Origin: Diphasiastrum complanatum
Lineage: Eukaryota > Streptophyta > Lycopodiopsida > Lycopodiales > Lycopodiaceae
NCBI GenBank assembly: GCA_029204225.1
Contig: CM055101.1
Location: 58,761,579 to 58,825,578 of the forward strand
Direction of reading: 5' to 3'
Length of the DNA stretch: 64,000 nucleotides
Position 1 is the first letter of the stretch; every line of letters begins with the position of its first letter. The translations under genes and the position numbers were made by a program. The notes below the pieces were generated by a model. The model worked only from the letters and a program-made list of their open reading frames with translations. It was not told the origin of the DNA and did no database searches. This document shows, in pieces, positions 48,282-60,619 of the stretch.

Positions 48282-51200
48282 TTGAAAGTGTGTAACAACA
48301 TTTATTGTTCATCATTTGAGTTTTCTTCACTTCAAATGTCTTCAATGGGTTCATCCTTGTTGGAACCAAGTGAAAGATTGACCACTTCAAATTATTCAAT
48401 TTGGAAAATGATTATGGAGTCCATCTTGATCCTTCAAGACGTGATGGACATAGTTCTTGGCCTTGAAGAAGAACCACAAGTTCTTCAAGAGGTTCAAAAA
48501 TACAAAAAGAGAGCTAGGATGGCTCTCCACTACAATAAGATGAATGTCTCTAATGAGATATTGAGGGAGATAGGTACTTGTACAATAGCCAAAGAAGCTT
48601 GGGATTGTCTCAAGACTATCTATGAGGCTAAGAATACCTCTAGGATTCTCACTCTTAGGAATCAAATCTTTCAAAGTAGCCAAAAGAGTGATGAGAGTGC
48701 ATCTAGTTATGTTTTGAGAGTAAAAGATATTCATAGAGAGCTTGCTTGCATTGGTGATTCCATCAATCAAAATGAGCTAGTTCAAGTCATTCTCAATGGC
48801 TTGAGAAGTGAATTTGATAACCTTGTCCAATCCTATGCCATTAAGGAGGAGCTACCAAGTTTGGAGGCTCTCCAAATTGTGCTAATTTCAGAAGAATCAA
48901 GACAAGAGTACAAGCTCTTGAGGATGGACAAGCTTTCTCTCACTCATAATGATGGCAAAGCTCTCTTTGCCAAGGATAAGCACAAAGAGAGGAGCAAGAA
49001 CCAACATCAACAATCCTCAAGCAAGGACAAAGTCAAATCCAAAGACAAAGATGAGGAGGAAGATGATTCCTCTAATGCTTCATCATCCAAGCTCAAGAAG
49101 AAGAAGAAGATCAAATGCTTTTATTGTGGCAAGAAAGGTCATTATGCCACCAATTGCTTCAAAAAGAAGAATCAACTCAAGCAAGCCAATATTACCAATG
49201 AGAAGGAAGACACTATTGCAAGTGATGGAGAGGGATCTCTTATGGTCTCTAGTTTCTCATCTACTCCTTTCAAGAAGGACGGCCTATGGTATATTGATAG
49301 TGGAGCCTCTTCACATATGTGTAGCTCCAAGGACTCTTTCTCTTCTATTGCACCTTATGATGGAGTGAAGAAATCAATATACACTGCAAATGATTTTGAA
49401 TGTCCTATTGAAGGCATAGGGAACATTCCCTTGAAGCTTGCATCCTCTAAAGTTCTTTCTCTCTCTAGAGTTCTTTATGTACCTAAGCTTACCAAGAATC
49501 TTATTAGTGTTGGCCAATTGCTTGATAATGGCCTTGATGTAAAATTCAATGTTGATACTTGCACTATCAAGAAGAATGATGAGATACTTGCATTAGGATC
49601 TAGATTTGGTGGCATCTATAAACTAGATCCAAATGAGTATGTGAATGCTTGTAATGTTGCTTTTGTGAACAAGCTCTCTATGGAGGAATTATGGCATAGG
49701 AGGTTGGGACATCCCAACTACAAATCCATGCTCTCTATGATCAAAGAGTCCAAAGCTATTGGCTTGCCAAAGTCATTCTCCAAGAAAATCAAGCCTTGTG
49801 AGGCTTGTGCTATTGCTAAATCTCACAAAAAGCCATTTACAAGATCTTCTATCAAAAGCAATCATCCTTTGGAGTTAATCCACTCAGATGTGCATTTCTC
49901 ATCAACTACAAGCAAGGGAGGAGCCACTTGTTTTGTTACTTTCATTGTTGATTACACAAGATTCACTTGGATATATCTTCTTGCTTCAAAATCTATGGTG
50001 TTTGATCATTTCCTTATTTTCAAAGCTTATGTAGAGAAGCAATTCTCATTCAAGATTAAAGCTCTTAGAAGTGATGGAGGTGGTGAATATATCTCCAATA
50101 AATTTCAAGATTTTTGTGAGCTTGAAGGCATTAAAAGAGAGTTTTCTTGTGCCTACTCTCCATCTCAAAATGGAGTGGCCGAGAGAAAGAATAGATCTCT
50201 ATGTGAATGTGCAAAATCTATGAGAATTGAGGCATCTTTGCCCAAAGATTTTTGGGGAGAAGCCATTAATTGTGCAAATTATCTTTGCAATAGGCTCCCA
50301 CATATAGCTCTTGGGGGAAAGTCACCATATGAAATCTTATTTTTGAAGAAGCCTAAGGTTGATCACTTAGGGTTTTTGGATGCTTATGCTTTGTCCATAT
50401 TCCCTTGGAAACAAGGAAGAAGGAAGATCCTAGTGCATGCAAAGGGATCATGGTTGGATACTCATCCACCAAGAAGGCCTATAGAGTCTTTATACTCTCT
50501 ACTTCTCAAGTTATTGAAAGTAGAGATGTTGTCTTTCATGAAGATCAACACTCATCATTTGAAGAGGCCGAGATCAAGAAATCTATGGATGCATCATCAA
50601 TTATTGATTTTGAAGACAATCATGATGTGATGGGGTCAAGATTTGAAGAAGACTCTCCTCGGATTTTTTCACCAAGAAGATCCATGAGAGATAGATCCGA
50701 GCCTAAGAGGCTCTCATATGTTGACAAAGGCAAACAAGTGGATCTTGATTCCACTAATTATGTTTTTTATGTCTCTCATGAAGAGCCAAAGAATGTACAA
50801 GAGGCACTCAATACCAAGGAGTGGTATGATGCCATGAAGCAAGAGTATGATGCATTGATCACCAACAATACTTGGGAGCTTGTGGATCCTCCATCCAACA
50901 AGCATGTGATTGGTTGCAAGTGGGTATTTCGGATCAAGTTCAATCATGATGGCACCATCAACAAGCATAAAGCAAGATTATGTGCCAAAGGATTTTCTCA
51001 AATCCATGGTCTTGATTATGAGGAGACCTTTGCACCCGTTGCAAAGATGGTGACAATAAGAATTCTTATTTCTCTTGCTTGTTTTTTCAAGTGGAAGGTG
51101 TTCCAATTAGATGTATCCAATGCTTTTCTAAATGGTCATCTTGAGGAGGAGATCTATATGGAACAACCTCAAGGATTCATCAAGGATGAGTCCAAAGTGT

Positions 51201-52090
51201 GCTTGCTCTTCAAAAATCTTTATGGACTCAAGCAAGCACCAAGATCATGGTATTCAAGACTTAACTCTTTTCTTATCTCACTAGGATTTACTCTTAGTGA
51301 CTATGATCCTTCCATGTATCTAAAGTTTGTTGATAGCAATATTGTCATTCTTCTAATTTATGTTGATGACATTATTCTTTGTGGAAGTTGTATCAAGCTA
51401 GTTGATGAAACCAAGCTAGCACTTGGATGTGAGTTTAAAATGCAAGATCTAGGAGAGATACATTACATCCTAGGCCTAGAAATTGATTTTTATGAAAATC
51501 ATGTCTTTATATGCCAATCTAGATATGCTCACTCTATGTTGAAAAAATTTCATATGGAAAATTCTAAGAGCATAGATACTCCAATGGAGCAAATTGTAAA
51601 AGATCCTAATAAAGGTGATGAAAGATCCTTTGAGGACATCATACTTTTTAGGAGTCTTGTAGGCTCCTTGATTTGGCTTACCATTACTAGGCCGATCTTA
51701 GTTTTTGTGTGCACAAATTGAGTCAATTTATGCAAGATCCTAAGATCCATCATTGGAAGATGGCCAAGAGGATTCTAAGATATGTATCTTCATCTTGTGA
51801 TTATGGTCTACTCTATAAAAGTGAAGATCTATCCATTATTGGCTACTCGGATTCGGACTTTGCAAGTGACAAGATGGATCGAAAGTCTATTAGTGCATAC
51901 ACTATCTTTCTTGGAGGCAATCTAATATCTTGGTTTTCCAAAAAGCAAGATACTATATCTCTCTCTTCATGTGAGGCCGAGTACAAAGCACTCACTACAA
52001 CTACCAAAGAAGTGCTTTGGATCAAGAGGTTATTAATGGAACTAAAGTGCATCAAGGAGGATGATCTACCAATGATCAAGTGTGATAACA
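48282..52090 (+). pseudogene. Copia family C gag-pol, nearly full length
   Basis: The first frame (48282-50630; likely Met at 48339) holds gag with the YSIWKMIME signature, a zinc knuckle (CFYCGKKGHYATNC), protease with intact YIDSGASSHM, integrase HHCC (WHRRLGHPN, CEACAIAKS) and core (HSDVHFSS, RSDGGGEY, NGVAERKNR). A 1-bp deletion near 50366 shifts the frame. The second frame (50405-51721) holds the integrase tail and RT with LLIYVDDIILCG. Another 1-bp deletion near 51692 shifts again into the RNase H part (51709-52131) with YSDSDFASD and CEAEYKAL. Homology ends at about 52090 inside RNase H. All catalytic motifs are present, but two frameshifts and the 3' truncation disable it. Confidence 0.95.
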
Positions 52091-52170
52091 ACATGTCATG
52101 CTTGTGGGCTGGCCCCGACGCCGAATTATAGCATTATTAAGAATACTTTTTTTTTCAATTCTAATGAGCT

Positions 52171-52290
52171 ATGTTACACAGATTTCAAATTTGAGTGTTT
52201 TAATTGGTCCATGTGTAAGCAAAATTTGAGAAAAAATATAAAAAGAATCTTTACAAAGGATCTTTTTTGGATTTAGAACTCCTCTAATGG
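52171..52290 (+). repeat. 120-bp block shared with 37776-37899
   Basis: GATTTCAAATTTGAGTGTTTT through GAACTCCTCTAATG matches the LTR element's internal region at 37776-37899 with few differences. It bridges the truncated copia C and copia A2. Its origin is unknown. Confidence 0.85.
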
Positions 52291-53210
52291 ATTAAGTCAT
52301 TTTTTTGTCCAAAAATAGCCAAAATTGGCAAGATTTGATTGTAAGTAGATTTCACATCATCTTATCTTCATTCCAACTTTGTGAGGGAGTGCTAGAACTG
52401 AGATTATAAGTCCATTTGTTGGATTAGAAATCTAATTTGAGTGAAACACTACAAGAAAGAGACCTTAGTGAGTTTCTAGAGACAATCAAATCCATTTCTT
52501 GGCAATATTTGTTTGAAAGTAGTTTTCACTTCATCTTATCTTCATTCCAACTTTGCAAGGGAGTGATAGAACTGTGATTATAAGTCCATTTGTTGGATTA
52601 GAAATCAATTTGAGTGAAACACTGCAAGTGTGAGACCTTTGTGAGTTTCAATTGAAGTCAATCAAATCTATTTCTTGTTTGTAGAAGTCACTAGTAAGAT
52701 GGGATCTGCTGGAGCATACCTTCTAGAAGCTAGTGAGAGATTGAATTCTACAAATTATGCTATTTGGAAGGTTAGGATGGAGTCACTTTTGGTGCTCCAA
52801 GACCTTTATGAGATTCTGATTGAGGATGAAGATGAACCTCTAGGTGCACATGAATTAGTGAGATACAAAAAGAGATCTAGGCTAGCACTTCATTGTGTGA
52901 AAATGAATACTTTTGTCCTTTTGCTTTTTTGAAATGTTCCTTTTGATGATGGATGTATCAGAACCCAAGAGTTTATTGAATATTTTCTTGGCACCCATAA
53001 TCTATTGTCATCTTTCTCATTGAAGAGAATCATAGAGTCGATTGAGGAGCACAGCTTCCTTGATGGTGCCATTCGTTATGCCTTCATCCGAGTGCATAGC
53101 TGATATCTTAACCAAACCTTTGGCTAAAGATTCATTTTTCAAGTTAAGAAATGCGCTTGGAGTTGTAGATATGTGTACATTAGACTTGCCAAGTTAGAAG
53201 TGAGGAGGAG
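52291..53210 (+). pseudogene. Copia family A, deleted copy A2
   Basis: It begins inside the leader (matching 2803 onward), keeps the leader tandem repeat, and encodes the first 85 gag residues (52675-52929) nearly identical to A1. It then jumps at about 52905 to other sequence and finally to the RNase H C-terminus (IADILTKPL near 53095) and stop. A polypurine tract (GAGGAGGAG, 53202-53210) precedes the 3' LTR. Almost all of gag-pol is deleted. Confidence 0.85.
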
Positions 53211-54040
53211 TGTTAAAATATCACTTCCAACTTGTTGTATCTTGTAGATCTCAAGTTATTTGAGCTTGATAGGATCTCACACGTGTGGAGTCTATTCCCA
53301 CGTGTGAAAGAATGTACATAAGTCATTTTTATTAAGTTAGATTGGTTTTAGCTTGATCTACACTAGTGTGAAATTGACCTTTGAGTAGAATCTTGAAAAT
53401 GGTCAAATTGGTCAAACTTTTTGTAAATAGATTGGACTTCCATGTGAATGAGTTATTACTCACACATGTCAAGATACCATTCACACGTGTGGATAAGCTT
53501 CTAGAAGATAAGATAGGAAGATTCTATTAGATCCTATTTTATAGGGAATATTCCTATAAATGTGGAAGACTAGCTTTTTGTTTTCTAGCCAAAGAGAATA
53601 GTCAACTTTGGGAAATGTGCACATATGGCTCCCATTGGTGGATCTGGATGACTAGGCACTCCTCACACATGTGAAGGCCTGCTGGACAGTACACAGTCGT
53701 GGATGTACTTGATCTATAAAGAGGTCAACCAAATCAATAACAAGTTGATGTGACATTGGCAAATTCTAGTTTTGTTGAGAGTTCCACATTTGTCTTGAGT
53801 TTTGATGAATGAAATGTATTTATAAGTTAATGTACTTTACTCTTTGTAAACAGGCCGTAGTCCTCCACATGTGTGAGGCCGCCCATCCATGTGTTTGATC
53901 ATTTGATCCATTGTTCTTGCTTAATTCAAAGTGTAGAGCATCTAGATCAAGGTCTAACATCTAGAACTTGATAGATCTTTGGATTAAGCAATCAATAACT
54001 CTTAATGATTGATAGTACAATCAATATTTGTCCTTTTTCT
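53211..54040 (+). repeat. 3' LTR of copia A2
   Basis: The start (TGTTAAAATATCACTTCC) is fixed by the adjacent polypurine tract and by the matching minus-strand fragment at 47097. The right edge is uncertain, near 54040, by comparison with the terminal block of the A1 LTR (GATAGAT...TTAAGCAA...CAAT). Confidence 0.65.
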
Positions 54041-55380
54041 CTGAAAATTGACAATGAGCTGCTCTGATGAGAGTATCAGTATAGGTGTCTTAGACAACCA
54101 TTCAGATAAATTGCGAAAACTATTAGACATCTAAGACAGCCATGCAATTCACTGATTCTGATATTCTGATGTAAAGGAATGTAATTACAATTAGATGTCG
54201 AGGACAGCCAGACATTTCCTTGTTTGTGATATTGCAGAAGAGGAGTGAGAGTTACTTAACATTCAACAAGAACGTAAGGAAACAGAACAATATCGAATCT
54301 GTATATTAACATATTTGTGTTCTTCCTTCTCTTGTACTGAGAAATTGCTCTCAAATTACTGATTGAGTAGATTGTGAGTATTACAATTGCAAGGTGGACA
54401 CAATGGAACCTCATGTTAAATACAAAATAGGAGGCATCAACATAATCTTTGTGTCGGGACCATTCCTTTGTTGTAAAGACATGCAACTAGCCTAGATTGG
54501 GTTGAAGTGAAAGCTCACTAAGTCGTGTGAGGAAGTTTTCCTTTCTCATGTAGATCATAGTGGAAAGATCATATCTACAGTACGTGATTTGTACTTGTTT
54601 GTCATTGTCTCTCATTCTCTTGTTGAGATACTCTCCTGATTCTGGTAATATTGAAGTTTGGCGTCAATTAAGTGATTGTGGAACTTTTGCCTTAGGATTT
54701 GGCCAATAATCATCAGACCACAAAGCAACAGCGCTAATAAGCGTGTGATCCTACTAACAGAAACAAGACAAAAGCTATCGCTCTGAATATTTACTCTCTC
54801 TCTATGATCACTAACTCTGAGGAGTCAGCTACTAAATGACCAATTTTGGTCGTACATCTCCTTATATCTCATGTATCATCTGACAAATCAACCTTTTGAA
54901 ATCTTTGTCTCTCTTCAATCGCTCATTTACTCATATAGCAACCGGAACATCTTGTATTATTCTATCTTGCCATTTACAAGATCGTTATAGCGGATTAACT
55001 GACTAATTAGAGCAATTATTATTGGAGCATAAAGACGTAGACAGTCTATACTTGGAATCTTGTGTATTTCTGCAAAGTGTCATCTTTTTCATATTTTTCG
55101 CATTTTATGCAAAGCAGTGTCGCATTTCCAGAAGTGTTTGAAATGGCCTAAAAAATTTGAGTTAATACAAGTGTTGCAAAACACTTAGTTGCTCAAGATG
55201 GCCCGAAGGTGACAAGGGTGACAGTGTTGGGTTTTTTGCATGTGGAAATTCTTGGGTAAAAATGCAGACTGTAGCCACAATTGGTGCAAGACTGTTGAAA
55301 AATAGTTCATTTTCTGCAAACTACTTGAGAGAGTGATTTACATGGAAAGGAACGAGGACAGATAGGATGAGTAAGAGTAG
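54041..55380. other. Unassigned interval
   Basis: A short irregular repeat of AGACATCTAAGACAGCCA-like words lies at 54080-54215. Words resembling the 44.1-44.5 kb cluster occur at about 55070-55240. No gene is supported. Confidence 0.4.
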
Positions 55381-55384
55381 GATT

Positions 55385-56230
55385 AAACTCCAACAGAAGT
55401 GTACATGGAGCAACCCGAGAGCTATATTTCTACTTCAAAGCCAAACCATGTGTGTCTTCTACAGAAGAGCTTAAATGGTCTTAAGCAAGCACCAAGGAGT
55501 TGGTAAGCTTAACACTTTTTTACTCTCTCAAGGGTTTGTTATGAGTGAGTATGATCATTCACTTTATTATAGGCTTGCTGGAAAAAAAATTTACCATCTT
55601 GCTAGTCTATGTGGATGATATCATCTTGAGTGGTGGAGACAATCAAGATGTGGAGGATATCAAGAGAGCTCTTAAGAAGGAATTTGAGGTGCATGATCTT
55701 GGTCACTTACACTACATTTTGGGAATAGAGGTGATTAGGAATTCTCAATCTACTTTCATTTGTCAAGAGAAGTATGCTAATTCTATTCTAGAAAGATTTC
55801 ATATGGTAGATGCAAAAGCTTGTGATACACCAATGGAGTCTAATGTAAAGCTAACTATAAGAGGTAATGAGAGATCCTTCGAGGACATTACTCTCTATAA
55901 AAATTTAGTTGGATCACTCATCTATCTAACCATTACAAGACCAGATCTAAGCTAGTGTTGGAAGACTGAGTCAATTCATGTAGGGATCCAAGTGAAGAGC
56001 ATTGGAAGTTAGGAAAATGAGTTTTAAGGTATATCATGGGAACTCGGGATTTTGGCATATTGTATGAGGGTTTTTCATCTAATCTTTTTGGATTTTTAGG
56101 TTCGGACTATGATGGAGACAAAATGGATAGAAAATCCATAAGTGCTTATTGTATTCTCATAGGTGATGGAGCTATATCATGGATGTCAAAGAAACAAGCC
56201 ACTATCCCATTGTCATCTAAATCTTTAAAA
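55385..56230 (+). pseudogene. Copia RT-RNase H remnant (family E)
   Basis: VYMEQPE and GLKQAPRSW lead into an open frame (55545-55955) with LLVYVDDIILSG (RT catalytic YVDD), YILGIEV and TITRPDLS. Broken RNase H pieces (SDYDGDKMDRKSISAY, SWMSKKQ) follow to 56230. The 5' half of the element and the LTRs are absent. Confidence 0.9.
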
Positions 56231-56254
56231 AATCATGTCTAGTAGACATTTTGA

Positions 56255-56530
56255 AAACCACAAGTCAATTGTTTGCCACGTGTGGCAAATCAAAAAAAAA
56301 ATTGTGATTTTGCCATGCATGGCAAATCTCTAGAGATTTCTCTAAAATTTTGCCATGCGTGGTAGTCCCACATGTGGAAAATCTCTAAGGTATCATATGA
56401 AAAGGTGGTTATTTAACAACTTTTCATGGCTTTGCCACGCGCGGTTGTGCAACACCAATGTATAGGGTACCAAATTTGATAAAAAAAAAATGGATTTTAA
56501 ATTTTTGGCATGGCAGAGCCACGCCAAAAA
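56255..56530. repeat. Cluster of TTTGCCAYGCRTGGCAAA palindromes
   Basis: It includes the perfect 18-bp palindrome TTTGCCATGCATGGCAAA (about 56312), the near-palindrome TTTGCCACGTGTGGCAAA (about 56271), and half-sites TTTGCCATGCGTGG, CCCACATGTGG, TTTGCCACGCG and GGCATGGCAGAGCCACGCC. Confidence 0.75.
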
Positions 56531-58381
56531 TTCAAAATTGTCTTCCCTTCCCCCGCTGGGTGAGTTTACTCCTTTTCTCTTCAATTCTTTCACAATACTT
56601 TATTTTCATGTGCTGCCTTTGCTATTTTGCATTTACATTGATGAGTTACATATGTTTGCATGACAAGGTATAGTTAAGTGCATCATGTTTTCCAATAACT
56701 TCAAGAAAGCTTTAGAAAATTGTACACAAACAAAAATTGACACAAAACGTTCCTTTGTGAAACTACTAGGCAAGGAATTGTCTTTGATGATAGGAGGGCA
56801 ATTCTATATGGAGCCCTTGACCTTTTTTGTTGCAATATGTGTTTTCTAAGCTTTACCTAACATATTTCTCAAATTAAATTTGTAAATTTGGATATATTCC
56901 AATCTCACAAATAGATTTAGACTTTAGTGGAGGGCCCCACATGAAAGCGAATTTGCATACAAGAAAAAAAGAACATAGCCTACATGCATGGGAAAAAGCA
57001 AACAAATTTGTTTGGCTATTGCATGCTCGATTGTGAACATGGAAATTATAGTAATCACATATGTGAGTGGGTGACTTTAAAGTTGATGCATGCTTGATTT
57101 CAATATGATCTAGCTTTTTCTTTTTCTTAATTTTGCCCTGACATGCTTGAATTGAGAAATATGACAAGCAACAATAGGTTTGGTAATTTCTTCGACAATA
57201 TATTTTTATTGTTTATGATAGTGCCTTTAAGATTGTGAATACTAAAAGTAAATAACTCGAAAATACTGATCATGATTATTTTGAATATTGGTCGTGAATA
57301 CTCATAAATACTGATTGTGATTATTGTGAATACTTATCATGGATACTGATTGTGATTATTGTGAATAATAATCATGAATATTCGTGAATCCTTGCCAACT
57401 TCAAAAATTCCAAAATGATGGAATATTTTGTGGTCAAAATATTTTTAAACCCATAGTAAGAAACTAGTATCAGATGAAAATCACCTATTTGTTGGCAAAT
57501 TCACTCTATATACAATTCTTAGTCATTTCAAATCCCAATATGCAATTGTAGTTCTACAATTATAAAAACTTTAACTACTTTTTTTATATTCATTGTGACA
57601 ATGTAAGCTATTGCAACTTAAAACATAACAAATAAACAAATGAATCTCACGTTAACTTAGCATTCTGATACTTACCTCTTTAGCTAAAAGATGAATACGT
57701 TTGAATCTTAAAGAAAAGATAGAAAATTTTACTAGATAAATTTTCTATTCCAATCCAACAAATTTACCATTATGGCAAGGCGTTTGTGGTATAATAATGC
57801 AACGTCCTTGTTTTCAAAGAAAAGAGCTCTCAAGACTTTGCAACTTTTGAACCAAGTGCATTCCTTTAAAGAGAATAGCATGTATGGCATGTTCATTGAT
57901 TACTTCTTTGTTTACTTTGAAGTCTATAATTCCTTTTAGGTGCAGGTGAACATACAAGCTTTTTTCAAGACTTCTTTGTCTACCTTGAACTATAATTTGA
58001 TTCCTTTTAGGTGCAGGTGAACATACAAGCTTTGAAAAAATACTAGCACCTTCAGTTGAAGAATGTAAGAATAACTACATTGTAATAATTTCCAAAATTC
58101 ACACTACTTCTTTGGTGTTGAAGAATAATATTTCTTGTTTTTGTTGTTGAAGAGGTGGAAGGCCACTGGGAGAGGATATTAGCTTGACCTCCTTGTATTT
58201 GTTGTTGATAGCTCTTGCCCAAGGGGGTGGGGGTGGGAGAAAAAACTCGCATTGTGGTGAAAGTGTCACACTTGACCTCTCATGGACTCAAGGGGCTGAA
58301 CTAAATCTTCTTAATCACTCAAGAACTTAATCCAACTCCCTTGGATTTGTGGTGCAACCACGTGGGAAAGAGTTGCATGTA
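56531..58381. other. Spacer 3' of the transporter gene
   Basis: It contains irregular repeats of TGATTGTGATTATTGTGAATA at 57240-57390 and a 33-bp direct repeat (TTCCTTTTAGGTGCAGGTGA...) at about 57930 and 58002. No gene is recognised. Confidence 0.45.
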
Positions 58382-59968
58382 CTATTTGACCTCCTCCCCC
58401 TCCTCCATTGCAATGAGTGCCTCGTGAATCTTCAGCTTTCCACTTTCCTCATCATTATAACTCTCAGTTTGATCACGTTGCTCAACTTGAACCAGCTGAA
58501 TGTGTTCCTCATCTATTTCTACACTCAACTTTGTAGCTTTGGGTGATCCTTGGAATTCTGATGGCAGTATATCTCCATCTGCTCTTAGATTCGGCACCAA
58601 GAACAGGACAGTTAGAGGAAGAAGCCTGAGAGCATTCCTTGTGAGCACAGCCAGCCACAAGTATTGGAAGTTGGTGCGAGTCACACCCATCACATTCAGC
58701 ATCACACTTCCTCCCCAAGTGGAAACACGAAGTCCCAACAGGTCGATTGATAGGAGCAGTGCAAAGAAGAAGCCTTCAATGCCTGGAGGGCATAGTCTAG
58801 CGCATAGCACGAAAATTGGAATCCACTTCATGCGGATCAATGCTTGCCCCACGCTTTCATCAACTGCAGCTAAGATAGAGCCCGGTATTCCCAACCTGAC
58901 GTTGAACCCAGTTACCAGCACGAGGTCAAACGTGCCAGATAGAGCGAGAAGAAGCTGTGCCCAGAACAATAGGCTGCGGAAAGTAAGACCTTTCAATGTT
59001 TTTTGGTATATAACAACACCTGCAAAGGATGCCAGAGATGCTAGTGCTAGAATTGCACCCATGTATCCCTGAACAAGAACGTCCACACATGCATATCAGA
59101 AGTAAGAAATGGGACTATGGATAAGCTAAGATACATGCGGAAAATTTTCAACTGTAAGCAAATAGTGATATTAGATTTGCCTGAGAGAAAGATAATCCCA
59201 AGGTTGGGTTGGTGTAGAAGAAAAATAGCCCATCTGTTATGTCAGGACATAAAGCCCAAGAAAGGAACGTGTACAAGACTGGTTTCCACACTAATGGGCA
59301 TCTGAAAGTACTCCACATTTGTATTACTGCCGCCCTCATCTTGCCGCTCCTCTGCAACGGTTGTTCCAAGGGCTTTATCTTTATTTTTAATTGCAATGCT
59401 TTCAAGGAATTCATATAAGCGGAACAACAAACAAGTCCTCATGCGACTAGTTGGAATCATACATATATTCTGATGAATTTACCCGTTCAAAGCTTCTGAG
59501 AAGCCGCGGTTCACGCAATACAATTCCAAGGATGATGAAGAATATTGGTTGGATCAACAGGACACCCATGGCTTCCTGCAAAGTGTTCATTATTTTTTTT
59601 TTGAAGTGCCACTTTGCTTTTGGTAGTACTGAAATTGTTCTACTTGAGTAAACCATCTACGTTAAGAGATCTTATATGACACTTATAGAAGCTCCAGCAA
59701 TTTTGTACCTGAGGACCAAAGGTCTTGACAGCTACCCCACTTACAGAAAAGCCCACAAATCTTCCAATGCTAAGGCTCATAGCACACAGACTTTGAATGT
59801 CTGATGCCAACTGTGGATGATCTCTACTCTTCTTCGCCACCACTGCATCAATAGTCACCTCAGCAATGCATGCAGATGCCGATCCTGCGATCAGAAGCAG
59901 AAGTGCAGCAATCACATGCAGATTACCCCCCAACACTAATCCTGCAGATGATATGATACCCAAAGCTC
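58382..59968 (-). CDS. Folate-biopterin transporter (BT1/FBT family), partial
   Basis: Four exons join in frame: 59968-59709, 59575-59483, 59351-59181 and 59068-58382, coding for about 402 residues to the stop. Introns are 133, 131 and 112 bp. Junctions rebuild family-like segments: FGPQ/EAMGVLL, SFER/RSGKM, LSFSQ/GYMGA. The protein has about eight visible hydrophobic spans (for example VIAALLLLIAGSA, LLIQPIFFIILGIVL, YLWLAVLTR...LLPLTVLFLVP) and the conserved FLSWALCPDI, YTNPTLG, LCPPGIEGFFFALL and STWGGS segments of plant FBT proteins, which carry folates or pterins across membranes. The acidic C-terminal tail is soluble. The first intron base of exon 59968 splits a Gly codon, so at least one exon (about 100 residues, first membrane spans) is missing upstream. 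The last intron has a GC donor. It could be a functional gene with a long first intron or a 5'-truncated pseudogene. Confidence 0.88.
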
Positions 59969-60610
59969 CTGTTTTCCATACGACCACAAAATGTTAGTAA
60001 ACGTTCGCATCTTTGGCTAAGAAAATTTTCCAAGAACTACACTTCAAATAAAGGTAGTCACCTGCCCAAATCATTGAGTGCATTTTTGCACCTGCTTATC
60101 TGGGGCAATCCTATTCTACATTCTGCCCAAATGATCAAGGCATTTCACTACATAATGTTCCTCTGTGCAGGCCTTTCCATGTTCCAGTTGTGATCTTGAA
60201 CAATACCTCCAAAACTGCAATGCTCCCCTGCTTTGTATGTGAGATAGTTTTTGTCCAAGGGAGATAATGTGCATCATGCAAGGGGTCACAATTTAGCATA
60301 GGAGGTCAATTGGTTAAAGTTATATTACATGTCAATGGAGATGACCTAGTCTTAATTTTGATCCACATGGAAATTACATATTGGGATTATCCAATAAAGC
60401 AACTTTTTATTCAGGTCAATGGGAGCAAGCATAATACATACCTGTAGTATTTGGTTTTCAAGGCATGTTCTCAAACATGATTTCCATTACATTGACTGTT
60501 ACACAAAGGCTAGAGGGAAAGCATTAGGTACAAGTTTGTTTCCCAAACGTAGAAAAATGAATGCAATATTTGAAGGTTGCAAAACAAAGCCCAAAATTTA
60601 TAGACTTGCT
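59969..60610. other. Transporter intron or upstream sequence
   Basis: No exon of the transporter can be recognised here on the minus strand, although the family's N-terminal region is expected. Only non-coding sequence is seen before the copia insertion. Confidence 0.5.
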
Positions 60611-60619
60611 TTTTTTTCA

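Noticed and set aside
58500-59072. 190-codon plus-strand frame
   Set aside because: Antisense shadow of the last transporter exon, whose minus-strand translation matches the FBT family.
58382-59968. Ferroportin/IREG-type metal transporter
   Set aside because: First impression from the hydrophobic pattern. The LCPPGIEG, CPDI and STWGG segments fit BT1/FBT transporters instead.
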